Notes: a model not told the origin generated them from the sequence alone. DNA of 64,000 nucleotides from Bacteroidetes bacterium UBA4414 (GCA_002389765.1 DGQM01000023.1:320369-384368); one strand, 5' to 3'; positions 51,164-60,730 are shown, counted from the first letter of the stretch. Program-made: numbers and translations.

Positions 51164-52153
51164 TTAGTACATCGGCATCTCGGGCTTAGTACCCATTATC
51201 TCATCTATCTTCGTCATTACTTCATCCGTTAGCTTTGGCAATACGTCCAGTGCTTTCAGGTTCTCGAGCAGTTGCTCTTCTTTGGTAGCACCCAATATGG
51301 CAGAGGTTACATGCTTGTTTCTGATGCACCATGCAATAGAAAGTGTAGCGAGTGATGTACCCAGTTCTTTTGCAAGATTGCCCAGATTGCGAACACGGCC
51401 TATTTTTTCATCGCTCAGTGTGCGGTCTTTCAACCATTCGAAACCTTCCAGTGCCAGGCGGCTTCCTTCAGGTATACCATCATTGTATTTACCCGTCAGT
51501 AAACCTGATGCCAGCGGGCTCCAGATAGTAGTACCCATACCAACGTTCTTGAAAATGGTGTAGTAGTCTACTTCCATCTTCTGGCGTTTGAAGAGGTTGT
51601 ACTCAGGTTGTTCTACCTGTGGCCCTATCAGTCGCAGTTCGCGCGCTATCATGTGCGCTTCCATTATTTCGGCGGCACTCCATTCGCTGGTTCCCCAATA
51701 CAATATCTTACCCTGCTCTATCAGCGTATTCATGGTACGCACCACTTCTTCTATCGGCGTGTTTTTATCGGGGCGGTGGCAGTAGAACAAATCCAGATAA
51801 TCTACCTGTAGCCTGCCCAATGCTTCGTGGCATGCTTCTGTCAGGTGTTTGCGGCTAAGACCTGTCTGGTTAGGTTTGTTTGCTTCGCCCCTCCAGCCAA
51901 AGAAAGCCTTGCTGGATACATTGTATGATGTACGATCCCAGTTTTTTGATTTCAGCACACGTCCCATCATCTTTTCAGATTCGCCACGAGAGTATACTTC
52001 TGCATTATCAAAGAAGTTGATACCATTGTCGTAAGCTATACTCATCAGCCTGTCGCTGATGCCATCATCTATCTGCTTGGCAAACGTAACCCATGAGCCG
52101 TAAGAAAGCACACTGAGCTGCAAGCCTGTTTTACCCATTATCCTGTATTCCAT
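51164..52153 (-). CDS. Aldo/keto reductase (YghZ / potassium-channel beta-like)
   Basis: A 329-residue NADPH-dependent TIM-barrel oxidoreductase. The catalytic tetrad is visible: Asp49 and Tyr54 (FFDNAEVY), Lys82 (SSKAFFGW) and His126 (LFYCHRPD). The sequence follows the subfamily that includes channel beta subunits and methylglyoxal reductases. It lies downstream of the DUF1015 gene across a paired-palindrome spacer, probably in the same transcript. Confidence 0.92.
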   Translation of the reverse strand: MEYRIMGKTGLQLSVLSYGSWVTFAKQIDDGISDRLMSIAYDNGINFFDNAEVYSRGESEKMMGRVLKSKNWDRTSYNVSSKAFFGWRGEANKPNQTGLSRKHLTEACHEALGRLQVDYLDLFYCHRPDKNTPIEEVVRTMNTLIEQGKILYWGTSEWSAAEIMEAHMIARELRLIGPQVEQPEYNLFKRQKMEVDYYTIFKNVGMGTTIWSPLASGLLTGKYNDGIPEGSRLALEGFEWLKDRTLSDEKIGRVRNLGNLAKELGTSLATLSIAWCIRNKHVTSAILGATKEEQLLENLKALDVLPKLTDEVMTKIDEIMGTKPEMPMY

Positions 52154-52240
52154 AAACCCCTTCCGTCCCCTAAAGGGGAAACTATTTTTGAATGTTATAA
52201 AATCTTGCCCAAGAAGCCCCTTCAGGGGTTTGGGGTATTG
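52154..52240 (-). repeat. Paired-palindrome intercistronic spacer (DUF1015-reductase gap)
   Basis: CCCCTAAAGGGG (52167-52178) and CCCCTTCAGGGG (52217-52228), with an AT-rich middle. It runs from the DUF1015 stop to the reductase ATG, as in the nuo operon copies. Confidence 0.85.
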
Positions 52241-53482
52241 TTATATCAGATGAACTACTAAGCCATCGCGCAGCTTAGGTTCAAACCATGTACTTTTCGG
52301 AGGCATTACATTGCCACTGTCTGCAATATCAAACAATTGTTTCAGGCTAACAGGGTAGCAAGAAAACGCAGCTACCACATCACCACTGTTCACACGTTTT
52401 TCCAGTTCGCCCAGTCCACGTATACCACCAACGAAATCTACACGTTTATCTGTACGCGGATCATTGATGTTCAGCAGCTTCGACAATACATTGTTTTGCA
52501 GAATACTCACATCCAGAATACCTATCGGGTCGTTGCTGAATGTGCCTGCTTTTACAGTAAGTGTGTACCATTTGCCATCTATGTACATACCAAACTCATG
52601 TGGCTTTGCAGGACGGTATGCTGTAGTCATTGGTTCAGATACTTCAAAATCGCTCTTCAGTGCGTTTATGAAATCAGTACTGCTCATGCCGTTCAGGTCT
52701 TTCACCACACGGTTGTAGTCCAGTATCTTCAGTTGGCTTTCAGGGAAAACGCAAGTGATGAAATAGTTGAAAGACTCATCGCCTGAGATAGACAAACCGT
52801 TCTCTGCCATTTCCTGTGCTACTTTAGCAGCAGATGCAGCACGGTGGTGACCATCGGCAATATATGTTGCAGGTACCTGCTCGTCGAATATACGTGTGAT
52901 GCTCGCTACCTTCGGATACTCATCTACCACCCACAGTGTATGCTTAATGCCATCTTCGGCAGTGAAGTCGTAAGTAGGCTTGTGGTCTTTCTTCCAGTTT
53001 TCGATGATGGTGTTTACATCATTGTTATCGTTGTAGGCAAGAAATACAATACCCGTTTGTGCGCGTGTGGTTTTAATATGGTTGATGCGGTCCAGTTCTT
53101 TTTCAGGACGCGTAAACTCGTGCTTCTTTACGATGCCTTTGTTATAATCTTCCAATGAAGAGCCACAAATCAAGCCTGTTTGCGAACGGCCATCCATTAC
53201 TAGTTCGTAGATGTAATAGCATGGCTCATTATCCTGAAACATTACACCATCGGCCACCATCTGGTCAAGGTTTTCTTTTGCCTTGTCATATACCTGTTGT
53301 GTGTGCACATCTATACCCACAGGTAAGTCAATCTCTGAACGGGTAACGTGGTAGAAGTGGTAAGGATTATCCTTATAAGCACGTGCTTCTTCTACATTCA
53401 CCACATCGTATGGTAATGTTGCTACTTTCGATGCCAGTTCAGGTTTTGGCCTTAACCCTTTGAATGGTGTAATCTTTGCCAT
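52241..53482 (-). CDS. DUF1015 family protein, serine-pathway neighbour
   Basis: A 413-residue cytoplasmic protein of a family with no settled function. The start AKITPFKGLRPKPELASKVATLPYDVVNVEEAR is diagnostic, and the ADGHHRAASA segment near residue 210 is a conserved His-rich site. The gene follows serC by six bases. In many Bacteroidota and Firmicutes this family neighbours serA and serC, and a role in serine synthesis has been suspected. A ParB-like fold with kinase or phosphatase activity is conceivable but not shown. Confidence 0.88.
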   Translation of the reverse strand: MAKITPFKGLRPKPELASKVATLPYDVVNVEEARAYKDNPYHFYHVTRSEIDLPVGIDVHTQQVYDKAKENLDQMVADGVMFQDNEPCYYIYELVMDGRSQTGLICGSSLEDYNKGIVKKHEFTRPEKELDRINHIKTTRAQTGIVFLAYNDNNDVNTIIENWKKDHKPTYDFTAEDGIKHTLWVVDEYPKVASITRIFDEQVPATYIADGHHRAASAAKVAQEMAENGLSISGDESFNYFITCVFPESQLKILDYNRVVKDLNGMSSTDFINALKSDFEVSEPMTTAYRPAKPHEFGMYIDGKWYTLTVKAGTFSNDPIGILDVSILQNNVLSKLLNINDPRTDKRVDFVGGIRGLGELEKRVNSGDVVAAFSCYPVSLKQLFDIADSGNVMPPKSTWFEPKLRDGLVVHLI

Positions 53483-53488
53483 TACTTT

Positions 53489-54577
53489 TTATTTATTATT
53501 TAGATTTTCAAATTCCTTCATCAGTGCAACAAGATGCTGCACATCTGCTAAAGATATAGCATTATACAATGATGCGCGAAATGCACCTACAGAGCGGTGT
53601 CCTTCTATGCCCGTCACATTGTTCTCTTCGCAAAAATTGATAAATGCTTTTTCATGCTCCGCATGTTTTGCTGTAAAGCATACATTCATCTTACTGCGGT
53701 CTGCTACGTTGTCTATAATACAATCAAACAAACTGTTGCGTTCTATTTCGCTATATAACAATGCAGCTTTTTCATTGTTTTCTTTTTCTATAGTTGATAT
53801 GCCTTTTTCTTTCGTCCAGCGCAGCATCAGCAAGGCTGTATATATAGCAAACACCGGCGATGTATTCAATACAGAATTTGCCTTTACATGCCCATCGTAG
53901 CTAAGCATTGGTGGCAATGTACGCTTTGTGCGTTGCAGTATATCTTTTTTGATGGCTACCATTGTAACACCTGCTGCACCTATGTTCTTCTGCGCTACGG
54001 CATAAAACATATCGCAGTTGGTATAGTCCATTTGGCGGCTCAGTATATCACTGCTCATATCAGCTATCAGCGGCACTTGTGCTTTGGGCACGTTGTTCCA
54101 TTGTGTTCCGTATATGGTATTGTTTGTTGTAAAATGCAGGTAGGCCAGTTGGCTATCTACAGCAGCAGGCCACTGTGGCAAGTGTGTATAGTTATCTGCT
54201 TTGGATGATGCAAGTATTTCTACGTTGCCATAATACTTTGCATAGCTGATAGCATCGGCTGCCCAGTAGCCGCTATCTATATAGCCTGCGGTTTCACCAT
54301 CGCCCAGAAAATTCATGGGTACCATGGTAAACTGCAACCTGCCACCACCTTGCAGCCAGAGCACTTCATAATCTTCGCCCAGCCCGCACAGTTCTTTTAT
54401 AAGTGCTTTGGCTTCTTCAATGATATCGGTAAAGAGCTTACCACGATGCGGTATGCCAAGTATAGATAAACCTGTATGGTTGTAGTTGAGGACGGCATCG
54501 GCTGCCTGTTGCAATACAGACTGTGGTAATGCAGCCGGGCCGGGATTGAAGTTTATTTTGAGATTAGTGTTTTTCAT
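53489..54577 (-). CDS. serC: Phosphoserine aminotransferase
   Basis: A 362-residue pyridoxal-phosphate enzyme that converts 3-phosphohydroxypyruvate and glutamate to phosphoserine. The start NFNPGPAALPQSVLQQA, the Lys site AQKNIGAAGVT, and C-terminal ENNVTGIEGHRSVGAFRASLYNAI are standard. The chosen ATG ends at 54577 (MKNTNLKI); alternatives two to thirteen codons upstream overlap more of the DUF502 gene. No serA lies next to it. Confidence 0.95.
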   Translation of the reverse strand: MKNTNLKINFNPGPAALPQSVLQQAADAVLNYNHTGLSILGIPHRGKLFTDIIEEAKALIKELCGLGEDYEVLWLQGGGRLQFTMVPMNFLGDGETAGYIDSGYWAADAISYAKYYGNVEILASSKADNYTHLPQWPAAVDSQLAYLHFTTNNTIYGTQWNNVPKAQVPLIADMSSDILSRQMDYTNCDMFYAVAQKNIGAAGVTMVAIKKDILQRTKRTLPPMLSYDGHVKANSVLNTSPVFAIYTALLMLRWTKEKGISTIEKENNEKAALLYSEIERNSLFDCIIDNVADRSKMNVCFTAKHAEHEKAFINFCEENNVTGIEGHRSVGAFRASLYNAISLADVQHLVALMKEFENLNNK

Positions 54578-55154
54578 GATGCTTTTCATGTTCCTCCAGT
54601 CCTGTAATACCACCACTCACGGCAAACTTCATAGCCTCGGCAGCCGTCATTTTGGTAACGGGTTTTATATTCTTTATCTCTACTATTATTACATAGCCCG
54701 ATACTGCGTAAGAATGCGGCAGATATACCGCTACTTTATTGGCCATACCCAGATAAGCAAGGTCTTTCTGTGTCATAAAACCTATACGCCATACTTCGGG
54801 GTTCAGGTTGGTACATACCCAAACAGGTTTGTTGAAGCGTTTTTTATCGCCCACAAAAGAGCCCATCACTTCTTTGATGGAAGAGTAGATGTACTTGATA
54901 CCCGGCACGTGCTGCAGCATATTGTCGAACGCATCAAAGAGCATCTTGCCCAAGAAGAAACGCGTACCCATGTAACCGATAAACGTAACGATAGATACTA
55001 TGACCAGAAAACCCAACCCACGCGGCACCCATGGCACAAGGCTATCCACACTATCGAAGACAATGTAAATGACATAGGCCGTGATGGCTATGGGGCTAAG
55101 AATAAGCAGGCCCTGCAGAAATGAACGAACAAATATGGCGGCTAATCGACGCAT
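54564..55154 (-). CDS. DUF502 membrane protein
   Basis: A 196-residue protein with two N-terminal membrane helices (SFLQGLLILSPIAITAYVIYIVF and GLGFLVIVSIVTFIGYMG) and the family segments GIKYIYSSIKEVMGSF and PVWVCTNLNPEVWRIGFMTQ. The C-terminus is His rich (HEKHHEKH). The function is unknown. The start is the ATG ending at 55154; its 3' end overlaps serC by about 14 bases. A -7 box TACCTTTG lies at 55171-55178, so it may head the unit with serC and DUF1015. Confidence 0.85.
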   Translation of the reverse strand: MRRLAAIFVRSFLQGLLILSPIAITAYVIYIVFDSVDSLVPWVPRGLGFLVIVSIVTFIGYMGTRFFLGKMLFDAFDNMLQHVPGIKYIYSSIKEVMGSFVGDKKRFNKPVWVCTNLNPEVWRIGFMTQKDLAYLGMANKVAVYLPHSYAVSGYVIIVEIKNIKPVTKMTAAEAMKFAVSGGITGLEEHEKHHEKH

Positions 55155-55170
55155 CTTAATTATGACAGGG

Positions 55171-55178
55171 CAAAGGTA
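55171..55178 (-). promoter_or_regulatory. -7 element for DUF502-serC-DUF1015
   Basis: TACCTTTG on the minus strand, 17 bases before the DUF502 ATG. The -33 region is poor. A plus-strand -7 box, TATATTTG (55200-55207), for the divergent PagL-like gene lies in the same 96-base gap. Confidence 0.4.
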
Positions 55179-55250
55179 CAAGATTGCAACAGGTAAAACT
55201 ATATTTGCTAAATTGTAAATCTGTTAAACGTATAGCGATACAGCCCGTAT

Positions 55251-56372
55251 ATGAGAAAAGCCCTGTTCTATGCCACCTGCCTGTTTGCTCTGCCCTTTAT
55301 TGCATTGGCACAAAACAAAGCATGGGATGGTTTTGGTATAGAGAGCTATTACGTAGCAGGCAAGGCATTTAAGCATTCTAAAAAAATGAAGGCGGGTTTC
55401 CCTGAAATGTCCCCTGCTTTCGAGCTGAATTTTGTACAACAAACCTATGGAAAGGCTTCCTGGCATCAACGACGCAGGTATCCTATTGTGGGGCTTAGTA
55501 TTGCTTATACGGTTTATGATAAAGATGTTGTGTATGGCAGGGCTTTCAGCATCAACCCCAATATCCGCATACCCATTATAACCGGCAAAAAACTGGAATG
55601 GTCTGTACGTGCAGGTTTTGGCGTGGGCTACATAACCAAAGTGTATAGCCGCTACCCCGATTGGGATACACTGAATACTGCCATGAGCAGCCACATGAAC
55701 AACTATTCCTATTTCACTACAGACCTGCGTTACCGTGTCAATCAGCATCTGGATATATTGGCAGGTGCAAATTTTGCCCATATCTCTAATGCCGCATTAC
55801 GCCAGCCCAATCTGGGTATTAATAAGTATGGTGCGCATATTGGCGTCAGGTATTCTCCTGTAAGCAACAACCCGGACAGGATAATGCGCAAAGAAGCACC
55901 GTTGAAAAACAGATGGCTGGGGCAGGTGAGGCTTAGTATGGCAGGCAAAGAAGCCAGCGCACCCGACGGGCCTATGTACCCGCTTTATCTGGCGTCGGTA
56001 TTTGCCAGCAAACGCTATTGGGGCAAAAACAAACTGATGCTGGGGCTGGACTATGAGTATCATACCGACATATACATGTTCCTAAAGAACAATGAAATAA
56101 TGCCTGGTAAGGAAAAACAAAACTCCTGGAAAAGCAGTGTATTTGTAGGCAATGAGTTTTTGTTGGGTAGGATAGGTGTTATGTTTCAGGTTGGGTATTA
56201 CCTGAAGAAAGATGCCCTTACCCAAAACAAACTGTACCAGAAACTGGGAGGCAACGTGTATATACTGCAACAGGAAAAAGGCATATTGAAAGAGCTGACT
56301 GTACATGCCTACCTGAAAACGCATACTGCCGAAGCAGAACTGGCAGAGGTAGGTATTGGTGCGGCTTTTTGA
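55251..56372 (+). CDS. PagL-like acyloxyacyl hydrolase / lipid A 3-O-deacylase family protein
   Basis: A 373-residue outer-membrane protein. A signal peptide (ATCLFALPFIALAQ) is followed by barrel-like beta segments. The PagL active-site pattern His-x-Ser-Asn is present as FAHISNAALRQPNLGIN around residue 182. PagL enzymes remove a fatty acid from lipid A, altering host recognition and membrane properties. This protein is longer than PagL proper because of a C-terminal extension of about 150 residues, also beta rich. Confidence 0.8.
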   Translation: MRKALFYATCLFALPFIALAQNKAWDGFGIESYYVAGKAFKHSKKMKAGFPEMSPAFELNFVQQTYGKASWHQRRRYPIVGLSIAYTVYDKDVVYGRAFSINPNIRIPIITGKKLEWSVRAGFGVGYITKVYSRYPDWDTLNTAMSSHMNNYSYFTTDLRYRVNQHLDILAGANFAHISNAALRQPNLGINKYGAHIGVRYSPVSNNPDRIMRKEAPLKNRWLGQVRLSMAGKEASAPDGPMYPLYLASVFASKRYWGKNKLMLGLDYEYHTDIYMFLKNNEIMPGKEKQNSWKSSVFVGNEFLLGRIGVMFQVGYYLKKDALTQNKLYQKLGGNVYILQQEKGILKELTVHAYLKTHTAEAELAEVGIGAAF

Positions 56373-56415
56373 CAATATTGTGATATGATATTTGTTTTAA
56401 TAAGTATCTTTAAAT

Positions 56416-57282
56416 ATGCGTTTCACCATCTTATACATTATACTTTTTTGCTTCGGCAATCGCATTTCCGCGCAGATAGTTAAAAAAGAAACAGGAAGAA
56501 TAAATATAGATGATGTATATCTGTGCAATTACATCGAAACAGGCAAAGCAATTTCTACGCTAGATATTAATGTCAACTGCACCGGTAATCTTGCACTACC
56601 CGAACCGGAAAATTTCAAAGACTACATATTCTCCTCTCCGGATGGCGAACAATTAATATATGCCACCGCTACGGTTCTTTCTTCACCAAACTATTCATAC
56701 CTGAGGTATTGTTACAAAATCGATTTCCTTTTTGCAGACACCACTGTGTATTTGGTATATAAATATTCGATTATTGACTATTTTCTTAAATCTGCTTCGC
56801 ATTTTAAAGTACTTCAAAACGGAACAGGTAATAAAGATGCTGTCAATGATTTAATTACCCATTGGTTGAAAACAGTAAATGGGATAGAACCGGAACATGT
56901 ATCTAATGGCAGTACTTGTCATTATAATACTTCGCCATACAATGTTGAAGAGAGCTTTGGCACTTCCTATATGGTAAAAGGGAATAATATTTATAAAGAT
57001 GGGGTATTGATTGGTAACTATAAACAATCCTGGAAGCTTGAGCGCTACCACCAATCGCCAAAGGCTTGTTTTTACTATACTATACAAGATACTACAGGCA
57101 GACACATAGGTGAAGTACAAGTATACCATCAATTCGCAGATATTTGGATTTGGCCCTATGGTGTAAAAAAATACATGAGCATGTATAGCCCTGTGCGCGA
57201 GGAAGATAAGGTTATAGCACTAGCCACCAAATTTTTAATAGCATATAACGCCAACCAAATGGTTATGTCAAACAATAAATAA
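56416..57282 (+). CDS. Secreted protein of unknown function
   Basis: A 288-residue protein with a signal peptide (TILYIILFCFGNRISAQ). No family is recognised. It contains the NGTGNKDAVNDLITHWLKTVNG helix and an NIYKDGVLIGNYKQSWKLERYHQ segment. It lies 43 bases after the PagL-like gene on the same strand and before the lutB-type gene. Confidence 0.65.
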   Translation: MRFTILYIILFCFGNRISAQIVKKETGRINIDDVYLCNYIETGKAISTLDINVNCTGNLALPEPENFKDYIFSSPDGEQLIYATATVLSSPNYSYLRYCYKIDFLFADTTVYLVYKYSIIDYFLKSASHFKVLQNGTGNKDAVNDLITHWLKTVNGIEPEHVSNGSTCHYNTSPYNVEESFGTSYMVKGNNIYKDGVLIGNYKQSWKLERYHQSPKACFYYTIQDTTGRHIGEVQVYHQFADIWIWPYGVKKYMSMYSPVREEDKVIALATKFLIAYNANQMVMSNNK

Positions 57283-57301
57283 CCCTTTGCAGTGTTTTTA
57301 T

Positions 57302-57309
57302 TAAGTTTG
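57302..57309 (+). promoter_or_regulatory. -7 element of the lutB-type gene
   Basis: TAAGTTTG, a full match, lies 10 bases before the ATG at 57320, so the leader would be very short. The nearest TTTG upstream is only 12 bases away, so the -33 is uncertain. Confidence 0.4.
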
Positions 57310-57319
57310 TGTATACGTT

Positions 57320-58693
57320 ATGAGTGCTACCATTACAGAGTTTTTAGCAAAGAGCAAGGTAAAAGCCGGCGATCTGGAACACAAGCGCAAGCTTAGTTTC
57401 AACATTCAGAAATATGCCGAAACAGTTGTGAAGGGCAAACAGCAGTTTGCCGATTTGGACCTTGCGCGCAAAAAAGCGAAGAACATCAAATGGAAAACTA
57501 TTGAGAACCTCGATAAATACCTTGAGCAGTTCGAAAAAAATTTCACATCTCGCGGTGGTAAAGTAATATGGGCTGAAGATGCCAACGAAGCATTGCAGGC
57601 TGTATTGCAAATATGCCAGGAGAAAAACACAAAGCAGGTGGTGAAATCGAAATCGATGGTGACAGAAGAAATTCACCTGAACGATTTTCTGGCAAAGCAT
57701 AATATCGAATCTGTAGAAACAGATCTCGGTGAGTACATTCAGCAACTGGATGGCGAGGCGCCTTACCATATAGTAACACCTGCTATGCACAAGAGCAAGG
57801 AAGATGTTGCAAAGCTGTTTCACGAGAAGCTGGGTGTAGAACCAAACCTTACCCCAACAGAACTAACACAGATAGCTCGCCGCAACCTGAGAGAAAAATA
57901 TATTACTTCGGAAGTAGGTGTAACAGGTGGCAACTTTCTGATAGCTGATACCGGTGCAGTATGTGTTACCGAAAACGAAGGTAACGGCAGGCTTTCAACA
58001 GCTTTCCCCAAAACTCATATTGCTATAGTAGGTATAGAAAAAGTAATACCAACATTGAATGACCTTGCACTGTACTGGCCACTACTGGCTACGTATGGTA
58101 CGGGGCAGAATGTAACAGTATACAATACCATCTTTACCGGCGGACGCCAACCCGGCGAAACCGACGGACCTGAAGAAATGTATGTGATACTGTTGGATAA
58201 TGGGCGTACTAATCTGCTGCGCAAAGAAGTACGCGAAAGCATGTACTGCATACGCTGCGGTTCTTGCCTTAACGCTTGTCCGGTTTATAAAAACATTGGT
58301 GGCCATGCTTATGGTACTACTTATAGCGGTCCGATAGGTTCAGTAATTTCTCCGCACCTGAAAGACGTGGCAGAGTTTAAGCACCTCAGTTATGCATCGA
58401 GCCTGTGCGGTAATTGCACAGAGGTTTGCCCGCTTAAAATAAACATCCACGAAATGCTGTTGGAAAACCGTCACATTGCTGCCAGCGATGGGTTGAATGG
58501 TTTTACTGAAAATGCGGGATGGAAGATGTGGAAACTTGCTATGCTGAACCGCTCACTAATGAACAGTGCAGGTGCAGGTATTAAAGGCAATGTTGTCAAT
58601 AAGCTCTTTAGCAAATCATGGGCCGATGGCAGGGGCGATGTACACTTTGCACAAAAATCATTCAACCAGCTTTGGAAAGAGCAGCATAAATAA
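57320..58693 (+). CDS. lutB: LutB-type lactate-utilisation iron-sulfur protein
   Basis: A 457-residue protein with an N-terminal LUD domain (residues about 60-300: VTGGNFLIADTGAVCVTENEGNGRL, then IAIVGIEKVIPTLNDLALYWPLL) and two 4Fe-4S motifs, CIRCGSCLNACPVY and CGNCTEVCPLKIN. With LutA and LutC this family oxidises L-lactate to pyruvate. Neither partner is adjacent here. Confidence 0.9.
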   Translation: MSATITEFLAKSKVKAGDLEHKRKLSFNIQKYAETVVKGKQQFADLDLARKKAKNIKWKTIENLDKYLEQFEKNFTSRGGKVIWAEDANEALQAVLQICQEKNTKQVVKSKSMVTEEIHLNDFLAKHNIESVETDLGEYIQQLDGEAPYHIVTPAMHKSKEDVAKLFHEKLGVEPNLTPTELTQIARRNLREKYITSEVGVTGGNFLIADTGAVCVTENEGNGRLSTAFPKTHIAIVGIEKVIPTLNDLALYWPLLATYGTGQNVTVYNTIFTGGRQPGETDGPEEMYVILLDNGRTNLLRKEVRESMYCIRCGSCLNACPVYKNIGGHAYGTTYSGPIGSVISPHLKDVAEFKHLSYASSLCGNCTEVCPLKINIHEMLLENRHIAASDGLNGFTENAGWKMWKLAMLNRSLMNSAGAGIKGNVVNKLFSKSWADGRGDVHFAQKSFNQLWKEQHK

Positions 58694-58708
58694 TTTTATG
58701 CATTGCCT

Positions 58709-60004
58709 ATGAGCAATCCTGTTGTTATATACAGTCCGCATACCAGCACACGCTTGCTGTATATACTCGACTGGATTTTTAATATCCGTATGGGTATTGA
58801 ATATAAGCTAACACATCAACAGGAAGAAAAAGCACATCTTTCCTACGGAGAAAAAATTGCAGGTGCTATTTATATACCTGATGCAAAATTACTTTGGCAG
58901 AAAGGGATTGAACAACATACTGTAAATACAGCCAATTGGAATGATGTGCCAACATTGTATGCAGATACAACGGGCGATGTACAGTTCGATATTTTTTCGG
59001 CTATATTTTTTCTGATTACCCGCTACGAAGAATACTATAGCTATACACCCGACAAGCACGAACGCTATCCGCACACAGATAGTATACTATATAAAAATAA
59101 TTGGCTGGAGCGCCCGTTGGTTGATGAATGGGTAGAAGCACTTCGTAGATTGTTGATAGAAAAATTCAGATTTGATATCAATTCAAAATCATTCTCTTTT
59201 CTCCCTACATACGATATTGATATTGCATGGTCTTACAAGCACAAAGGCTTTATACGCAATGCAGGCGGATTGTTGAAAGATGCAGCTGTGTTGAAACTTG
59301 GTGCTGTTGCAAAACGCCTGTCGGTTAATATCATCAATGCCGAAGACCCTTACTTCGCATTCCCGTTTATGTATTCGTTGCATAACCGATACAAATACAA
59401 CCCACTGTTTTTTGTATTGGCTGCTTTAAAGACTGATACTTATGACAAGAATATAAGCCCCAATCATAAAGCCATGCAAAAACTGATTGGCAGTTTTGGA
59501 GAGCAGGGTATAGTAGGCATACACCCATCATACAATAGTGGAAATAATAACCAGCTGTTTAAAGACGAGAAAGCAGTACTTGAAAAAATTATCGACAAAA
59601 GCATCAATATCTCGCGACAGCATTTTATTCGTCTGTTTCTTCCAAATACATACAGGCAGTTAATTGCTGATGGAATTACTGATGACTATAGTATGGGATA
59701 TGGTACACACATCGGCTTTCGTGCAGGTACAGGTAGTTCTTTCTTTTGGTACGATATTGAAAATGAGAAACAGACGGACTTAAAAATTCATCCATTCTGT
59801 TTTATGGATTCTACAGCGCACTATGATATGAAGCTAAGTGCTGCAGCAGCTTTCTCCCGTTTGGAAAAAATGGAATTATTTCTGCATGGCACCAACAGCA
59901 GGCTGATAACTGTATTCCACAATTTTTCTTTGGGAACAGATAAGGAATGGAACGGATGGCGAGATCTATATGCTCAATACCTGGAGCGTCATAGCATGGC
60001 CTGA
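58709..60004 (+). CDS. DUF7033 / polysaccharide deacetylase-like protein
   Basis: A 431-residue protein. The N-terminal part fits the DUF7033 domain that often precedes polysaccharide deacetylase domains. The C-terminal part has TYDIDIAW (Asp pair), GIHPSYNS (the H-x-x-x-S type metal motif) and GYGTHIGFRAGTG. Deacetylases of this fold remove acetyl groups from glycans with a metal. No signal peptide is present. The start is the ATG at 58709. Its stop codon abuts that of the L,D-transpeptidase gene. Confidence 0.8.
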   Translation: MSNPVVIYSPHTSTRLLYILDWIFNIRMGIEYKLTHQQEEKAHLSYGEKIAGAIYIPDAKLLWQKGIEQHTVNTANWNDVPTLYADTTGDVQFDIFSAIFFLITRYEEYYSYTPDKHERYPHTDSILYKNNWLERPLVDEWVEALRRLLIEKFRFDINSKSFSFLPTYDIDIAWSYKHKGFIRNAGGLLKDAAVLKLGAVAKRLSVNIINAEDPYFAFPFMYSLHNRYKYNPLFFVLAALKTDTYDKNISPNHKAMQKLIGSFGEQGIVGIHPSYNSGNNNQLFKDEKAVLEKIIDKSINISRQHFIRLFLPNTYRQLIADGITDDYSMGYGTHIGFRAGTGSSFFWYDIENEKQTDLKIHPFCFMDSTAHYDMKLSAAAAFSRLEKMELFLHGTNSRLITVFHNFSLGTDKEWNGWRDLYAQYLERHSMA

Positions 60005-60730
60005 TTATTTCTTGATAAATACACGGGTACCTACGTTTACCCATTTAAACAGATCATCCACGTCTGCATTTTTCAGTGCAATGCATCCATCTGTCCAGCC
60101 GATGCCCATTTCTATCATGTCATCGCCGCGCGGCCATATACCATGTATACCTACATCGCCACCTATACGTGCATCTTTCGGTATCTTTCCTGCTTCTTTC
60201 AGTTTCTTAAATGCTTCCTGATTTTTTTCGTTCGGGTAGTTCAGCAACATGAATTTGTTGTACTTACTGCTATTGCGTTTATCAGCAATTTTGTACCAAC
60301 CTTCGGGCGTGCATCTGTCGCCTTCCATACACTTATTCATTTGCGGCTGCGGGCCAAATACCGCTTTGTAGCCACGTATCAATTTCTTCTTATAGTATAC
60401 GTGAACACTGTAGCTACTTTTGTTTATCAGCAACCATATAGAATCTCTGATAATAGTATCGGGATTGATTGCCACTTTTACACCAACAGCAGACATTGCT
60501 TTGGAAATCACGATTGTTTCCGTAACACGTATAGAGCGTTGTGTATATTGTACCTCACGTATGGTATTACCCTTTTCATCCACATACTCTTTCGTCACTT
60601 TCAGGTTGGTAGGCCTGTCGTAGTCTTTTATTTGCTGTACTTGCGCTGTACCGGCTGTCGGCATCAACCCAATAAAAAGCAGTAACAAAAAAATTTGCAA
60701 AGGGTAAACGCAATGGGGTATCTTTTTCAT
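60005..60730 (-). CDS. L,D-transpeptidase (YkuD family)
   Basis: A 241-residue exported enzyme. A signal peptide (IFLLLLFIGLMPTAGTAQ) precedes a YkuD domain from about residue 100, with SSYSVHVYYKKKLIRGYKAVFGP, the conserved His in GIHGIWP, and the catalytic Cys in WTDGCIALKNADV. Such enzymes form 3-3 cross-links or attach proteins to peptidoglycan. Confidence 0.9.
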   Translation of the reverse strand: MKKIPHCVYPLQIFLLLLFIGLMPTAGTAQVQQIKDYDRPTNLKVTKEYVDEKGNTIREVQYTQRSIRVTETIVISKAMSAVGVKVAINPDTIIRDSIWLLINKSSYSVHVYYKKKLIRGYKAVFGPQPQMNKCMEGDRCTPEGWYKIADKRNSSKYNKFMLLNYPNEKNQEAFKKLKEAGKIPKDARIGGDVGIHGIWPRGDDMIEMGIGWTDGCIALKNADVDDLFKWVNVGTRVFIKK

